From an uncultured bacterium (GTDB lineage Bacteria > Planctomycetota > UBA1135 > GCA-002686595): a stretch of 11,134 nt of DNA. The stretch spans positions 1 through 11,134 of the forward strand of contig CADEGS010000027.1 in the NCBI GenBank assembly GCA_902826945.1. Reading direction: 5' to 3'. Within the stretch, counting starts at the first letter, position 1. Each line of letters opens with the position of its first letter. The position numbers and the translations under genes were made by a program. Under the pieces are notes generated by a model that saw only the letters and a list, made by a program, of their open reading frames with translations, was not told the origin of the DNA and ran no database searches. Shown piece by piece: positions 4,538-11,134 of this stretch.

Positions 4538-6256
4538 ATGAAGATCCTCCCGGCCCTCTTCGCCCTCGTCTCGCTCGTCCCGCTCGCCGGGGCGCGACCG
4601 CAGGCGCCCACCGCCGACCAGATCGACCGCGCCAGCGAGCGCAGCGTGCGCTTCCTGCGCGCCGCGCAGCAGGAAGACGGCTCGTACGGCGACGTGAGCG
4701 CGACCGCCGCGACGCTGATCGCCTTCGGCGAGCACCGTCGCTCCTACCGCCCCGACGACGGCCCCTTCGTCGAGCGCGCGCTCGCCTGGCTGCGCGCGGC
4801 CCAGGCCGAGGACGGGAGCGTGGCCGCCGCCGGCGCGGACGCGGCCGGCAAGCGGCTGCAGACGACGAGCGCGCTGCACGCCTTCCAGGTCATGGGCGCG
4901 CACGACGCCGCGGCGCAGGCGATCCGCTTCCTCGGCGTGCAGGAGCTCTCGCTCGTCGGCTCGCCGCGACGCCTGGCCGAAGGCCTGCCGACCGACGCGC
5001 TGCTCGACCAGGCCGCCACGATCCTCGCGCGCCAGCGCGCGGACGGCAGCATCGGCGACGTGGCGGAGACGGCCTCGGCCACGACCGAGCTGATCGGCAT
5101 CCAGGCCGCGCTCGCCGGCCGCGAGACCCCGGCGACTCCGGCCAAGGCGGAGCCGCTGCCCGCCTTCGGCGCGGCCGACGCCGCGCAGGCGCTCGCCGCC
5201 GCGCTGCGCGGCGGCGCCTTCCTGGTGCAGGCCGAGGTCGCGCCCGGTCGCTGGGGCGTCCAGGGACCGGACGCGGGGATCACCGCCATGGTGGCCGGCG
5301 GGCTCGCGAGCTTGCCGGCGCCGCGCTCCGAGACGGTCCAGCGCTCGCTCGAGAGCGCCCTGGACTGGCTCGTCTCGCTCCAGAAGCCCGACGGCTCGAT
5401 CCACGACGGCGCGCTGGCGAACTACGTGACGGGCGCGTCCGTCCTGGCGCTGGTGGCCGGCGCGCGCCCGGAGGACGCGCCGGTCGTGGCGCGCGCGCGC
5501 GCGTACCTGCTCGCGCTGCAGTCCGACGAGGGCGAGGGCTACGGGCCGTCGCACCGCTACTACGGGGGCGTCGGCTACGGCGACGACGAGCGGCCGGACC
5601 TCTCGAACCTGCAGATGGCGCTCGAGGCGCTCTCCGCCGCCGGCGTGCCGTCGGACGACGCGGCCTTCCAGCGCGCGCTGGTGTTCCTCCAGCGCTGCCA
5701 GAACCGCTCGGAGTCCAACGACCTCGAGATGACGAAGGACGGCGAGACGATCGTCGGCGGCGACGACGGCGGCGCGGCGTACGCGCCCGGCGACTCGAAG
5801 GCCGGCTACGTGACGCTCGCGAACGGCAAGAAGGTGCCGCGCTCGTACGGCTCGATGACCTACGCCCTGCTCAAGGGCTACATGCTGGCCGGCCTCTCGA
5901 AGGACGACCCGCGCGTGGAGGCCGCCTGGAAGTGGCTGCGCGAGCACTACACGCTCGACGTCAACCCGGGCTTCGAGGCCTCGAGCAACCCGACCGCGGG
6001 CTACCAGGGCCTCTTCTACTACTTCCTCTCCATGGCGCGCGCGCTCGCCCTCTACGGCGAGGACGAGGTCACCGACGCGGCGGGCGCCAAGCACGCCTGG
6101 CGCAGCGAGCTGTGCGGCCGGCTGGTCGCGATGCAGCGGCGCGACGGCTCCTGGAAGAACGACAACTCCGCGCGCTGGTTCGAGGGCAACCCCGTCCTGG
6201 CGACCGCCTACGCGCTGGTGACGCTGCGCACGGCACGGCCGGAGGACGGCGGCTAG
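4538..6256 (+). CDS. Exported prenyltransferase/squalene-oxidase-repeat (alpha/alpha toroid) protein
   Basis: This is a 572-residue protein. The ATG at 4538 is chosen because it begins a clean Sec signal peptide (Lys2, hydrophobic 3-18, likely cut after LAGA near residue 19). A GTG at 4499 would bury it behind 13 extra residues. The mature chain is a series of QW-like repeats typical of terpene cyclases and protein prenyltransferase beta subunits: QQEDGSYGD (44-52), QAEDGSV (89-95), QRADGSIGD (166-174), QKPDGSIHDG (282-291) and QRRDGSWKND (533-542). The segment YYGGVGYGDDERPDLSNLQ (341-359) also matches planctomycete exported family members. The DxDD acid of squalene-hopene cyclases and a prenyltransferase zinc site are not seen, so cyclase activity is doubtful. 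It may bind a ligand or protein in the periplasm. It is divergent from the DUF2064 gene and its TAG stop shares CTAG with the convergent SDR gene. Substrate and role are unknown. Confidence 0.85.
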   Translation: MKILPALFALVSLVPLAGARPQAPTADQIDRASERSVRFLRAAQQEDGSYGDVSATAATLIAFGEHRRSYRPDDGPFVERALAWLRAAQAEDGSVAAAGADAAGKRLQTTSALHAFQVMGAHDAAAQAIRFLGVQELSLVGSPRRLAEGLPTDALLDQAATILARQRADGSIGDVAETASATTELIGIQAALAGRETPATPAKAEPLPAFGAADAAQALAAALRGGAFLVQAEVAPGRWGVQGPDAGITAMVAGGLASLPAPRSETVQRSLESALDWLVSLQKPDGSIHDGALANYVTGASVLALVAGARPEDAPVVARARAYLLALQSDEGEGYGPSHRYYGGVGYGDDERPDLSNLQMALEALSAAGVPSDDAAFQRALVFLQRCQNRSESNDLEMTKDGETIVGGDDGGAAYAPGDSKAGYVTLANGKKVPRSYGSMTYALLKGYMLAGLSKDDPRVEAAWKWLREHYTLDVNPGFEASSNPTAGYQGLFYYFLSMARALALYGEDEVTDAAGAKHAWRSELCGRLVAMQRRDGSWKNDNSARWFEGNPVLATAYALVTLRTARPEDGG

Positions 6257-7002
6257 AGCATCCAGCCGCCGCCGACCAGGAGGTCCGTGCCGCTCGTGTA
6301 GGCCGCCTGCGGGGACGTGAGCCAGAGCACCGCCTCGGCCACGTCCTGCGGGCGGCCCGCGCGGCCGAGCGGGAAAAGGCCCCGGCGCGCCGCGTCGAGC
6401 GTGTCGGGGTGCGCGTGCGCGTGCGGCACGTGCCCGGGCGAGACCATGTTCACGCGCACGCCGTGCGGCGCCTCCTCGAGCGCCCAGGCGCGCACGAGCA
6501 CGAGCAGCGCGCTCTTGGCCGCCGCGTAGGCGGCGGTGCGGCGGCGCGCGCGCAGGCCCGCCAGGCCGCTCGTGCCGAAGAACACCGCGCTGCCGGCCGC
6601 GCGCCGCAGGAGCGCGCGCGCGGCGCCGAACACGAGGAAGGCCGACTCGGCGTTGCTCGCCAGCATGCGCCGCAGGTCGGCCGCGGAGGTCTCCTCCAGC
6701 GGCGCCGAGACGTACTCGCCGACCGCGTGCACCAGGCAGTCGAGGCGGCCCTCCGCGGAGGCCACCGCATCGAGCACGCGCTCGACCTGGGCCGGCTCGA
6801 GCAGGTCGGCCCGGTGCGCGCGCGCGCCGAACGCGGCGCGCAGCGCGCGCGCGCTCTCGTCCTCGCTGCGCCACACCACGTGCACGCGGTCGCCGCGCGC
6901 GGCGAGGCGCTCCGCGACCGCCAGGCCGAGGCCGCGCGCGCTGCCGGTGACCAGGCTGACGCGCGGGCCGTCGTCCTCCGCCCGCTCGTCGGCCGCGCCC
7001 AC
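6253..7002 (-). CDS. Short-chain dehydrogenase/reductase (classical SDR, FabG-like)
   Basis: This is a 249-residue Rossmann-fold oxidoreductase. Visible features are the cofactor loop TGSARGLG (19-26), a basic residue after strand 2 (WR, 44-45) that favours NADP(H), D66 of the adenine pocket, Asn117 of the active-site tetrad, Ser145 in FFGTSG, YAAAK (159-163) with catalytic Tyr159 and Lys163, and the C-terminal SGTDLLVGGGW. The usual NNAG after strand 4 is HAVG here, and Ser-Tyr spacing is 14 rather than 13; both occur in divergent SDRs. The start is GTG, with no Shine-Dalgarno and a TAAGCT box 6 nt upstream. It lies 47 nt downstream of the signal peptidase gene and may have its own promoter. 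The TAG stop overlaps the TAG of the convergent toroid gene. The substrate cannot be predicted. It could be a pteridine-reductase-like or acyl-reductase enzyme. Confidence 0.9.
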   Translation of the reverse strand: MGAADERAEDDGPRVSLVTGSARGLGLAVAERLAARGDRVHVVWRSEDESARALRAAFGARAHRADLLEPAQVERVLDAVASAEGRLDCLVHAVGEYVSAPLEETSAADLRRMLASNAESAFLVFGAARALLRRAAGSAVFFGTSGLAGLRARRRTAAYAAAKSALLVLVRAWALEEAPHGVRVNMVSPGHVPHAHAHPDTLDAARRGLFPLGRAGRPQDVAEAVLWLTSPQAAYTSGTDLLVGGGWML

Positions 7003-7008
7003 GCGCAG

Positions 7009-7014
7009 AGCTTA
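7009..7014 (-). promoter_or_regulatory. Candidate -10 box (TAAGCT) for the SDR gene
   Basis: TAAGCT (TAnnnT) on the - strand ends 6 nt before the GTG start at 7002, in the 47-nt gap behind the signal peptidase gene. This is the spacing expected for a leaderless start. No -35 element was recognised. Confidence 0.3.
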
Positions 7015-7049
7015 GCGCCCCGCGGCGCCGCGCGCGTGCGGCGGCGCGC

Positions 7050-7610
7050 TCAGCGGATCCAGCCGGCCCGCTCCGGGGGCCACAGCCGCACGTCCACGCG
7101 GCCGCGCACGTGGTCCGAGGGCACCAGGCCGAACTCGCGGCTGTCGGACGAGCGCTGGCGGTTGTCGCCCAGCACGAAGTAGGCGTCCTCCGCGACGAGC
7201 GTCGAGACGTACGAGCTGCGGTCGATCGAGGCCACGTAGGGCTCGTCGCACAGCGCGCCGTTCACCCACACGTGCCCGTCGGCCAGCGTGACCTGGTCGC
7301 CCGGCAGCCCGATCACGCGCTTGATGTAGTCCACGCTCGGGTCGAGCGGATAGCGCAGCACGATCACGTCCCCGCGCTCGACGCCGCCGACCAGGTAGCT
7401 CCACGGCTCGATCAGGATGCGGTCGCCGTCCTGGATGCCCGGCGCCATCGAGCTGCCGCGCACGACCGAGAGGTGGAAGAAGAAGGCGTAGAAGAGCACC
7501 GCGACCAGGCCCAGCCGCATGCCGTCGAGCAGGTGCGAGGCGGGGCGCAGCGGGAGCGCGGCCGGCACGGCTGCGCGCGGGAGCCGGGGGTCGGGGAGCG
7601 CGTCGTCCAC
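7050..7610 (-). CDS. lepB: Type I signal peptidase (S26, LepB-like)
   Basis: This is a 186-residue membrane serine protease that cuts Sec signal peptides on the outer face of the inner membrane. There is one transmembrane helix at about 33-49, then box B RGSSMAPGIQDGD with nucleophile Ser54, box D YIKRVIGLPGD with general base Lys97, and box E LGDNRQRSSDSREFG with the conserved GDN and Asp. One helix and short size match the compact Gram-positive/organelle type rather than the two-helix E. coli enzyme of 324 residues. The start is a GTG at 7610. The next in-frame ATG (residue 31) would leave little cytosolic sequence before the helix. A 6-bp hairpin sits directly upstream of the GTG. The SDR gene follows 47 nt downstream, and the ABC operon diverges upstream. 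High-GC planctomycete-type genomes often carry several such genes, so this may not be the only copy. Confidence 0.93.
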   Translation of the reverse strand: MDDALPDPRLPRAAVPAALPLRPASHLLDGMRLGLVAVLFYAFFFHLSVVRGSSMAPGIQDGDRILIEPWSYLVGGVERGDVIVLRYPLDPSVDYIKRVIGLPGDQVTLADGHVWVNGALCDEPYVASIDRSSYVSTLVAEDAYFVLGDNRQRSSDSREFGLVPSDHVRGRVDVRLWPPERAGWIR

Positions 7611-7611
7611 G

Positions 7612-7627
7612 GTTCCGCTTTCGGAAC
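7612..7627 (-). promoter_or_regulatory. Hairpin immediately upstream of the signal peptidase start codon
   Basis: GTTCCG at 7612-7617 pairs with CGGAAC at 7622-7627 around a 4-nt loop (AAAG on the - strand). It ends one base before the GTG, over the place where a ribosome binding site would sit. It could limit translation or be an operator. No clear Shine-Dalgarno is otherwise seen. Confidence 0.35.
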
Positions 7628-7687
7628 GCGGCCCCCCGGGCCTTGACCGCCTGCGGACGGAACGCTGCTCGGCCTGCGCGGGTTCGC

Positions 7688-7693
7688 TAGGCT
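7688..7693 (+). promoter_or_regulatory. Candidate -10 box (TAGGCT) for the ABC-2 operon
   Basis: TAGGCT (TAnnnT) ends 9 nt before the ATG at 7703, placing the transcript start close to the start codon. TTGACC at 7643-7648 resembles a -35 but lies 39 nt upstream, too far to pair with this box. No Shine-Dalgarno is seen between the box and the ATG. Confidence 0.35.
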
Positions 7694-7702
7694 GCGCCCC
7701 CC

Positions 7703-8968
7703 ATGAGCTTCCTCGACGGCATCCAGGACGGCCGGCCGCCTCGCCACGGGGTCGCCCGCACCGCCCTGGCCGTCGCGGCGAAGGAGCTCGCCTCCAGCCT
7801 GCGCGACCGCCAGACGCTGGTCTACCTGGTCGTGCTGCCGCTGGTGCTCTACCCCGTCCTCTTCTGGGCCTCGCTCGAGGCGGCCGCCGTCCTGCAGGGC
7901 ACGGAGGAGGACCGCTCCGCGCGCGTCGGGCTGGCGGTCGCCGAGGGCGCCGCGCCCGACCCCGAGCGCGTGGCCGAGGCGCTCGCCGCCGACGAGGGCA
8001 CGCGCCACCCGGGCCCGCTGGCGGTCGGGCCCGCGCCGGAGGGGGACGCGCGCGCGCTGCTCACGGGGCGCGGCGCCGCGCTCGAAGCGCTCGTCTCGAT
8101 CCGCGCCGCGCCGGAGCCCTCGACGCTCGCCTTCGACTCGACGCGCGCCCGCTCGCGCCTGGCGCGCGAGCGCGTGCGCGAGCGGCTGGCGGCGCTGGCC
8201 GGCGCCCTGCGCGCGCAGGCGCTCGAGCGCGGCGGGCCGCCCGCCGCGTCGCTCGCCCCGCTGCGCCTCGAGCTGCACGACCTGGCCGAGCGCAGCGAGC
8301 GCGGCGCGTACGTGTTCTCGCTGCTCGTGCCGATCCTGTTCGTCTCGATGGGCATCCTCGGCGCCTTCTTCCCCGCCGTGGACGTCACGGCCGGCGAGCG
8401 CGAGCGCGGCACGCTCGAGACGACCCTGCTCTTGCCCGTGCCGCGCGCGGGGATCCACCTCGGCAAGGTGGCCGCCGTGACCGCCGCGGCGACGATCGCC
8501 GCCGCGCTGAACCTGATCGGCGTGGCCCTGGCGGGTGAGCGCCTGCTGGCCTCGCTCGCGCACGAGGGGGTCGGCGACGCGATCGCGATCCCCTGGGCGC
8601 GCCTGGCCGCCCTGCTGCCCCTGGGCGTCGTGTTCCTGGCCTGCGCGAGCGCGCTGCTCGTCGCGGCCGCCTCCTTCACCGACACCTTCCGCCAGGGCCA
8701 GTCGCTGCTCGGCGCGGTGCAGATCGTGCTGCTCGCGCCGGCCTTCGTGGCGCTCCTGCCGGGCCTGGAGCCGACGCGCGGGCTGGCCTGCGTGCCGGTG
8801 GTGCAGACCGTGCTCGCCTTCCGGACGATCCTGCAGCGCGGCGCGGCGACCGACCCGGGCTTCCTGGCGCTCGCGGCCGGCACGCAGGTCGTGTACGCCG
8901 CGCTCGCCACCGCCCTCGCGCTGCGCCTGGTCGGACGCGAGCGCTGGAGCGCCGCGCGCGCCCGCTGA
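7703..8968 (+). CDS. ABC-2 type permease, NatB-like (first permease)
   Basis: This is a 421-residue membrane subunit of an ABC exporter. It has the NatB layout: a cytosolic start with [13 protein letters not shown], transmembrane helix 1 at about 38-58, a large external domain of about 140 residues (60-200), then helices near 203-226, 256-276, 300-324, 334-354 and 386-408. The loop [17 protein letters not shown] at 231-247 is the signature coupling segment of ABC-2/NatB permeases, and [10 protein letters not shown] at 324-333 is a second conserved cytosolic loop. NatAB of Bacillus expels Na+; relatives export varied substrates, so the cargo here is open. The ATG lies 9 nt after a TAGGCT box. 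The ATP-binding gene follows after one base, and a second NatB-like permease follows that, so the pair may form a heterodimer around a NatA dimer. Confidence 0.9.
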   Translation: MSFLDGIQDGRPPRHGVARTALAVAAKELASSLRDRQTLVYLVVLPLVLYPVLFWASLEAAAVLQGTEEDRSARVGLAVAEGAAPDPERVAEALAADEGTRHPGPLAVGPAPEGDARALLTGRGAALEALVSIRAAPEPSTLAFDSTRARSRLARERVRERLAALAGALRAQALERGGPPAASLAPLRLELHDLAERSERGAYVFSLLVPILFVSMGILGAFFPAVDVTAGERERGTLETTLLLPVPRAGIHLGKVAAVTAAATIAAALNLIGVALAGERLLASLAHEGVGDAIAIPWARLAALLPLGVVFLACASALLVAAASFTDTFRQGQSLLGAVQIVLLAPAFVALLPGLEPTRGLACVPVVQTVLAFRTILQRGAATDPGFLALAAGTQVVYAALATALALRLVGRERWSAARAR

Positions 8969-8969
8969 C

Positions 8970-9752
8970 ATGCAGCCCCCCGTCCCCTCCCCCGGCGCCG
9001 CCGCCATCCGCACGCGCGCGCTGCGCAAGCGCTACGCGGATCCGCGCCGCGGCGAGGTCGAGGCCGTGGCCGGGCTCGACCTCGAGTGCCGCTACGGCGA
9101 GATCTACGGCCTGCTCGGCCCGAACGGCGCCGGCAAGACGACCACGCTGCGCATGCTCGCGACGATCCTCGCCCCGACCTCGGGCGAGGCCGTGGTCGCC
9201 GGCCTGGACGCCGTGCGCGAGCCGCTCGCCGTGCGGCGCGCGATCGGCTTCCTGTCGGCCTCGACCGGCCTCTACCCGCGCCTGACGCCGCGCGAGGTCC
9301 TGCGCTACTTCGGCCGGCTCGGCGGCCTGCCGCGCGAGCCGCTGGAGGCGCGGATCGAGGAGCTCGTGGCGGCCTTCGCCCTGCACGCCTTCGCCGACCA
9401 GCGCTGCGAGTCGCTCTCGAGCGGCCAGCGCCAGCGCGTCTCGATCGCGCGCGCGGTGCTGCACGACCCGCCGGTCCTGATCCTCGACGAGCCCACCACC
9501 GGCCTGGACGTGCTCGCCACGAGCGACATGATCGACTTCATCGCCGCGCGCCGCGCGGCGGGGCGCGCGGTGCTCTTCAGCACCCACGTCCTGAGCGAGG
9601 CCGAGCGCCTGTGCGACCGCATCGGCATCCTCGCCGGCGGGCGCCTGCTCGCGGTCGGGACGCTGGCGGAGCTGCGCGAGCGCACCGGCAAGCGCTGGCT
9701 CGACGAGGTCTTCCGCGCGCTGCTCGCGCGCGGCGCGGCGGAGGGCGCGTGA
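8970..9752 (+). CDS. ABC transporter ATP-binding protein, NatA-like
   Basis: This is a 260-residue ATPase that powers the two flanking permeases. The ATG is one base after the first permease stop. It is preferred over longer in-frame starts, which would run inside that gene. Visible motifs are Walker [10 protein letters not shown] (50-58), signature LSSGQRQR (149-156), Walker B VLILDEP (169-175), D-loop GLDV (178-181) and switch His206 in STH. At the Q-loop the sequence reads [17 protein letters not shown] (93-109), with no Gln at the usual place. The GLY.RLT.RE pattern is typical of NatA-type proteins. The C-terminus is short and lacks the extra domain of drug-resistance DrrA proteins. The TGA overlaps the GTG of the next gene. 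The export direction follows from the permease type, and the substrate is unknown. Confidence 0.95.
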   Translation: MQPPVPSPGAAAIRTRALRKRYADPRRGEVEAVAGLDLECRYGEIYGLLGPNGAGKTTTLRMLATILAPTSGEAVVAGLDAVREPLAVRRAIGFLSASTGLYPRLTPREVLRYFGRLGGLPREPLEARIEELVAAFALHAFADQRCESLSSGQRQRVSIARAVLHDPPVLILDEPTTGLDVLATSDMIDFIAARRAAGRAVLFSTHVLSEAERLCDRIGILAGGRLLAVGTLAELRERTGKRWLDEVFRALLARGAAEGA

Positions 9753-11134
9753 GGCCCGGCCCGGCCGTCTTCGCGACCGAGCTGCGCTCGCTCCTGCGCG
9801 ATCGGCGCGCGCTGTTCCTCGCCGTCGTGCTGCCGATGCTGCTCTACCCGGCGCTCTTCGCCGGCCTCGACCGCTTCGAGGGCGCGGCGCGGCGCTCGGT
9901 CGAGGAGCGGCCCGCGCGCGTCGGCCACGACCTGGGCGCGCTGCCCGAGGCGCTGCGCGCGCGCCTGCTCGAGCGCTGGCGCGCGCCCGAGCGTCGCCTC
10001 GAGCTCTTCCCCCTCGCCGACGCCGGGCTCGCGCCCGAGTCGCTCGACGAGCTGGCCGCGCTGCCGCCCGGCGCGGCGCGCGCGCGCTGGTCGCGCCTGG
10101 CGACCGACCTCGCGCTGGCGGCGCGCCCCGCCGACGACGGCGGCTACGTCCTGAGCGGGGCCATGGACGGCTCGGACACGCTCTCGCGCTCGGCGGCCGA
10201 GCGCGTCGCGGCCGCGGTGGACGCGCTCGACCTGGCCCTGCTGGGCGAGCGGCTCGAGGCGCTGGGCGGCGACCCCGCCGCCTCGCTCGCGCTGGAGGAG
10301 CGCGACCTCGCCCGCGCCGAGGACGCGAGCGCGCGCGAGCTGGGCGAGCTCCTGCCGTTCCTGGCGGTCCTGATGCTGCTCTCGGGCGGCTCCTTCGCGG
10401 CGCTCGGCGCCTTCGCCGGCGAGCGCGAGGCGGGCACGCTGGAGACCCTGCTCGTCGCGCCGGTCGCGGCGCCGGCGATCGCGCGCGGCAAGCTCGCCGC
10501 GGTGCTCGCGACGGCGCTCGCGGCGCTGGCGGGGAACGCGCTGTCCTTCCTCGCCTGCCAGGCGCTCGGGCTCGGGCGCTCGAGCTTCCTGCCGCGCGTC
10601 CCGCTGGCCGTCCTGGGCGGGCGGCTGGCGCTCGGGCTGGCGCTGTTCCTGCCCTGCGCGCTCCTGCTCGCGGCGCTCCTGTGCCTGATCTCCGCGCGCG
10701 CGCGCAGCTTCCGCGAGGGCCAGCACTACCTGCTGCCGCTGCTGCTGGTCTCGATCGCGCCGGCCTCGCTCTCGATGGCCGGCCGCGTCGAGCTCGGCTG
10801 GCTGCTCGCGCTGGTGCCGATCGCGGGCAGCGCGCTCGCGCTGCGCGACGCCCTGGCCGGCCACCTCGCGCCCGGGCCGGCGGCGGTCGCGCTCGCGGCC
10901 GGCACCGGCTGGGCGCTGCTCGCGCTCTCGGGCATCGCGCGCACGCTCGACGCCGAGCGGCTCTTCGCCACGCGCGCGCCGCGCGCCGAGCACGGCGCGC
11001 GCCGGGCCGCCGCGCAGAGCGCGCTCGCCTGGGGCGCGCTCGGCGCGGTCGCCCTGTGGGCGATCGGCGGGCGCCTGCAGGCCTGGCGGCTCGCGCCGGG
11101 GCTGGCGCTGACGCTCGCCGTCTTGCTGCCCGCG
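9749..11134 (+). CDS. ABC-2 type permease, NatB-like (second permease), 3' end cut; possible C-terminal fusion
   Basis: The frame opens at a GTG (9749) overlapping the NatA stop and stays open for 462 codons to the end of the window. Residues 1-400 repeat the NatB plan: [19 protein letters not shown] (16-34) with helix 1, an external domain at about 41-200, helix 2 at 203-223, coupling loop [16 protein letters not shown] (224-239), helices near 248-270, 290-314 and 328-365, loop [10 protein letters not shown] (316-325), and a last helix near 376-396. A charged linker with [18 protein letters not shown] (402-419) then leads to new hydrophobic segments at 424-441 and 450 onward. ABC-2 permeases fused to a CPBP (CAAX-protease-like) membrane domain are known in planctomycetes, and the extra segments fit that pattern. 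The CPBP active-site motifs would lie beyond the window. The permease call is strong; the fusion is inference. Confidence 0.88.
   Translation, partial: MRPGPAVFATELRSLLRDRRALFLAVVLPMLLYPALFAGLDRFEGAARRSVEERPARVGHDLGALPEALRARLLERWRAPERRLELFPLADAGLAPESLDELAALPPGAARARWSRLATDLALAARPADDGGYVLSGAMDGSDTLSRSAAERVAAAVDALDLALLGERLEALGGDPAASLALEERDLARAEDASARELGELLPFLAVLMLLSGGSFAALGAFAGEREAGTLETLLVAPVAAPAIARGKLAAVLATALAALAGNALSFLACQALGLGRSSFLPRVPLAVLGGRLALGLALFLPCALLLAALLCLISARARSFREGQHYLLPLLLVSIAPASLSMAGRVELGWLLALVPIAGSALALRDALAGHLAPGPAAVALAAGTGWALLALSGIARTLDAERLFATRAPRAEHGARRAAAQSALAWGALGAVALWAIGGRLQAWRLAPGLALTLAVLLPA
11029..11134 (+). other. Extra membrane region after the NatB domain, possible start of a CPBP domain
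   Basis: Beyond the point where NatB proteins normally end (about residue 400), the frame continues through a basic linker into helices [18 protein letters not shown] (424-441) and [11 protein letters not shown] at the edge. This is where known ABC-2/CPBP fusions begin their second domain. No EExxxR or HxxxN motif is visible yet. Confidence 0.35.

Noticed and set aside
4523..6874. 783-codon - strand open frame opposite the toroid gene
   Set aside because: It is the antisense shadow of the toroid gene and a wrong frame of the SDR gene, with Arg/Ala-rich composition and no domain.
7025..7047. 7-bp GC hairpin with 9-nt loop after the signal peptidase gene
   Set aside because: It has no T-tract on the - strand, and short GC stems are frequent in this composition, so it is not called a terminator.
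7643..7648. TTGACC as a sigma-70 -35 element for the ABC operon
   Set aside because: No -10-like hexamer lies 16-18 nt downstream, and the TAGGCT box is too far away to pair with it.
9305..10993. 562-codon - strand open frame opposite the second permease
   Set aside because: The + strand frame from 9749 encodes an ABC-2 permease with coupling loop and helices. The antisense protein is Arg/Gln/Glu low complexity.

Overview
This is a very G+C-rich window (roughly three quarters G+C by eye, with third codon positions almost all G or C). It is densely coded on both strands and comes from a Gram-negative-type bacterium, since it carries lpxB for lipid A. The mix of an ECF sigma/anti-sigma pair, an exported prenyltransferase/squalene-oxidase-repeat protein, and an ABC-2 export operon whose last permease may run on into another membrane domain suggests an uncultured, high-GC planctomycete-like lineage. 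That placement is inference. No rRNA, tRNA, CRISPR array, transposase or phage gene was seen.

Layout. (1) 1-2611, + strand: a tight cluster of lpxB (5' end cut by the window edge), an ECF sigma factor, a small two-helix membrane protein that is probably its anti-sigma factor, and a YbjQ/UPF0145 protein. Junctions are an ATGA overlap, a 4-nt gap and another ATGA overlap. (2) 2612-3047: the only long stretch without a gene. It opens with a perfect 31-bp inverted repeat that overlaps the ybjQ stop codon, followed at once by two shorter hairpins, and closes with a GC hairpin plus T4 in + orientation. (3) 3048-4456, - strand: a two-gene overlapping operon of a CofC-like GT-A/DUF2064 protein and an iodotyrosine-deiodinase-like flavin nitroreductase. 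(4) 4538-6256, + strand: an exported alpha/alpha-toroid protein of the terpene-cyclase-repeat type lacking the cyclase acid motif. (5) 6253-7610, - strand: a type I signal peptidase, then an SDR oxidoreductase whose stop codon shares the palindrome CTAG with the stop of the convergent toroid gene. (6) 7703-11134, + strand: a NatB-NatA-NatB-like ABC-2 operon, running off the window inside the second permease.

Functionally, region 1 links lipid A synthesis genetically to a membrane-anchored sigma switch. Region 3 joins a possible halotyrosine reductase to a nucleotidyl/glycosyltransferase-like enzyme. Region 6 is an efflux system. The most unusual signals are the long perfect hairpin with the structured spacer behind it, the conserved E/Y/K substrate triad in the IYD-like protein, TAnnnT boxes placed 6-9 nt before three start codons (possible leaderless mRNAs), and a G9 tract inside the N-terminal extension of the DUF2064 gene. 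None of these amounts to a proven new system.
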